NCBI GenBank assembly: GCA_009776345.1
Contig: WRLS01000110.1
Coordinates: 1-6,996, forward strand
Source: Oscillospiraceae bacterium
Lineage (GTDB): Bacteria; Bacillota; Clostridia; Oscillospirales; Ruminococcaceae
Direction of reading: 5' to 3'
Length of the DNA: 6,996 nt
A model generated the notes under the pieces. The model was not told the origin of the DNA, did not search any database, and saw only the letters and a list, made by a program, of their open reading frames with translations. A program made the translations under genes and the position numbers. This document shows, piece after piece, positions 5,749 to 6,996 of the stretch; within the stretch, counting starts at the first letter, position 1; every line of letters begins with the position of its first letter.

Positions 5749-5933
5749 CAGAAGAAAAACCCGCAGCCAAGCCCGCATAAACCGCAGCCCCGGTTACGGC
5801 ACATCCCGCGCCTGAATCCCCGCCGGAAGCACTCACAGCGGCGGCGGCGCTCACATTCATCGTCCCGGCCATTACCGCGCCAATCGTCGTCGAAATCGCG
5901 GCAGCACCTATCGTCCCTGAACTCGCAGCCCAT
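5748..5933 (-). CDS. Small Cys/Arg-rich protein of unknown function
   Basis: I recognise no family. The product is 61 residues with 10 Cys (3, 10, 11, 27, 33, 35, 45, 50, 53, 57) and 15 Arg, an acidic patch (DFDDDW, 13-18) and a Gly/Cys-rich end finishing GFFF. Cys pairs such as C33xC35 and C50xxC53 could bind metal or form disulfides. The small size and Cys content recall spore-coat-type small proteins, but that is only a resemblance. I chose ATG 5933 because GGAAAGGA (5942-5949) sits eight bases upstream. GTG 5978 and ATG 5942 would give longer forms without a well-spaced site. The stop TGA (5748-5750) touches the edge of the 102-nt repeat, so the C-terminus may have been set by that element. 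It lies 66 bases downstream of the YtvI-like gene on the same strand and may be co-transcribed with it. Confidence 0.55.
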   Translation of the reverse strand: MGCEFRDDRCCRDFDDDWRGNGRDDECERRRRCECFRRGFRRGMCRNRGCGLCGLGCGFFF

Positions 5934-5941
5934 ATTATACA

Positions 5942-5949
5942 TCCTTTCC
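5942..5949 (-). promoter_or_regulatory. Ribosome binding site deciding the start at 5933
   Basis: GGAAAGGA reads on the minus strand eight bases before ATG 5933. It argues both that the small Cys-rich ORF is translated and that this Met is the start rather than GTG 5978 or ATG 5942. Confidence 0.55.
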
Positions 5950-5999
5950 GCGGCAGCGCGCACAGCGCGTATAGCCACAGTATAATATATGCCGCCCGG

Positions 6000-6996
6000 T
6001 CAGCCTTTGTTCGCGTTATTCCTTGCGCCGGGGAGTATGATTATCCCCTTCCTGTGCAGCTCAATTAAAATCTGCACGGCCATCGGCATGACGATCATGC
6101 CCAAAATCCCCATCGTCCTGAACCCCAAATAAATTGCCACCAGCGCCGCGACAGGGTTCAAGCCGAGTTTTTGCCCTACAATATGCGGCTCGATTATATT
6201 ACGCACAACCGTGATGATCACGTAAAGGATCGCCAGCCCTGCCGCGAAGGCGTAATTGCCCTGTACCAGCTCGATGAGCGCCCACGGTATCAGCACCGTG
6301 CCTGTACCGAACGCGGGGAGCGCGTCGAGTACGGCGACACCAAGCGCGGTCAGCAGCGCGTTTGGCACCCTAAGCACGGTAAGCCCGATCGCAAGCTCCA
6401 CAAACGTGATTACCATAAGCTTTAGCAAGGCACTGAAATAACGGCGCGCAATATCGCCGATAATGCCCCGAAGCTCCCCCGCCATGATCATCAGTTTTGC
6501 GGGGAGCTGGTCCTTCATAAACGCCGTGACCTCTTCATAACGGATGCCTATAAAAAACGAAAGCATGATCGTGAATAAAAAACCCACCATAAACGAGGGT
6601 ATCCGCCCGGTAAACGCGGTTACATACCCAAGCCCGCTTTGTGAAACGGACACCAAAAACGACTGTATCGCGTTCATAATGCCCGATTCAAGCTCGCCCA
6701 GCCATGCGTCACTGACGGGAAGCCTATCGGAAAGCGACATCAAGCTCTCCCCCACCCTGCGGACTACAGGCACAACCGACGTGTCGAAATACCCGGGCAG
6801 CTGTGTAAACACATCGCGCATGAAATAAAAAATCAGCATAATAAGCCGAAACAGCAAGAACCCCGCCAAGCCGTAGATTATGACCATGACGCTTATAGAC
6901 GCCGCGCTGTGGCTGAGTTTCAGCTTGCCCGTCACAAACCTTATAACCGGATTGAGCGCGCTTACAATACAAAAAGCCAGCACAAAAGGCAAAATC
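6000..6996 (-). CDS. ytvI: AI-2E-family permease, sporulation protein YtvI type (5'-truncated by window)
   Basis: This is a polytopic membrane protein of the AI-2E transporter (PerM/YdiK/YtvI) superfamily. The YtvI branch is found in spore formers and linked to sporulation; its substrate is unknown. About 331 residues are visible against about 340-380 in the family, so only roughly the first 20-40 are missing. TTG at 6992-6990 reads as an internal Leu in a continuing frame. Counting from it, the protein has paired N-terminal helices (1-58), a soluble amphipathic stretch (about 60-130) and a C-terminal helical block. That block carries the family hallmarks DALPAFGTGTVLIPW (223-237) and RNIIEPHIVGQKLGLNP (264-280). 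The latter matches the (E/D)P.(I/V)VG..LGL.P signature. The stop TGA is at 6000-6002. The YtvI assignment rests on the LP..GTGT.LIPW wording; a general AI-2E permease is the alternative. Confidence 0.88.
   Translation of the reverse strand, partial: ILPFVLAFCIVSALNPVIRFVTGKLKLSHSAASISVMVIIYGLAGFLLFRLIMLIFYFMRDVFTQLPGYFDTSVVPVVRRVGESLMSLSDRLPVSDAWLGELESGIMNAIQSFLVSVSQSGLGYVTAFTGRIPSFMVGFLFTIMLSFFIGIRYEEVTAFMKDQLPAKLMIMAGELRGIIGDIARRYFSALLKLMVITFVELAIGLTVLRVPNALLTALGVAVLDALPAFGTGTVLIPWALIELVQGNYAFAAGLAILYVIITVVRNIIEPHIVGQKLGLNPVAALVAIYLGFRTMGILGMIVMPMAVQILIELHRKGIIILPGARNNANKG

Noticed and set aside
5660..5872. 70-residue Ala/Ser-rich reading frame on the minus strand
   Set aside because: It runs through the inverted repeat, overlaps the Cys-rich ORF in another frame and has no good ribosome binding site. 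The Ala richness reflects GC-rich codons read out of frame.
5976..6012. Separate promoter for the Cys-rich ORF
   Set aside because: TATACT and TATATT occur on the minus strand near 5979-5989, but no -35 lies at the right distance. Co-transcription with the upstream permease is simpler.

Overview
The window looks like chromosome from an endospore-forming, motile member of Clostridia (Bacillota). It has moderate GC in genes and very AT-rich gaps. The pointers are an AI-2E-type permease of the sporulation YtvI type, a flagellin, an SLH-domain surface protein, a Gram-positive-style CAP lipoprotein, strong AGGAG-type ribosome binding sites and classic sigma-A promoters. No phage, plasmid, CRISPR or recognisable defence genes are present. 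Genus cannot be fixed from this sequence; an anaerobic Oscillospirales-like lineage is a guess.

Layout from left to right. At 1-978 (+) lies the 3' part of a uracil permease, closed by a strong terminator. At 1069-1719 (+) is a CAP/SCP-domain lipoprotein. It meets, tail to tail with one base between, a small membrane-anchored acidic protein at 1721-1960 (-). An AT-rich gap follows, holding that gene's promoter and the flagellin terminator. Flagellin is at 2124-2996 (-), with a textbook-perfect sigma-A promoter at 3088-3116. Divergent from it is a patatin-like phospholipase at 3175-4026 (+). A terminator that works in both directions separates this from tRNA-Val(GAC) at 4080-4155 (-). A secreted three-SLH protein with cadherin/Ig-like N-terminal modules is at 4310-5548 (+). 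The convergent gap after it contains a small palindrome and a 102-nt near-palindrome with the same ends (MITE-like). This repeat abuts exactly the stop of a 61-aa Cys/Arg-rich small protein at 5748-5933 (-). The right edge, 6000-6996 (-), is a YtvI-like permease cut by the window end.

The genes do not form one pathway. They are mostly single-gene units with their own promoters and terminators. A loose theme is the cell envelope: a transporter, a lipoprotein, an SLH surface protein, flagellin and a permease. The two observations most worth a second look are the repeat pair at 5621-5748 together with the Cys-rich ORF it abuts, and the consensus sigma-A promoter on a solitary, slightly divergent flagellin gene. 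I did not find convincing evidence of a new biological system.
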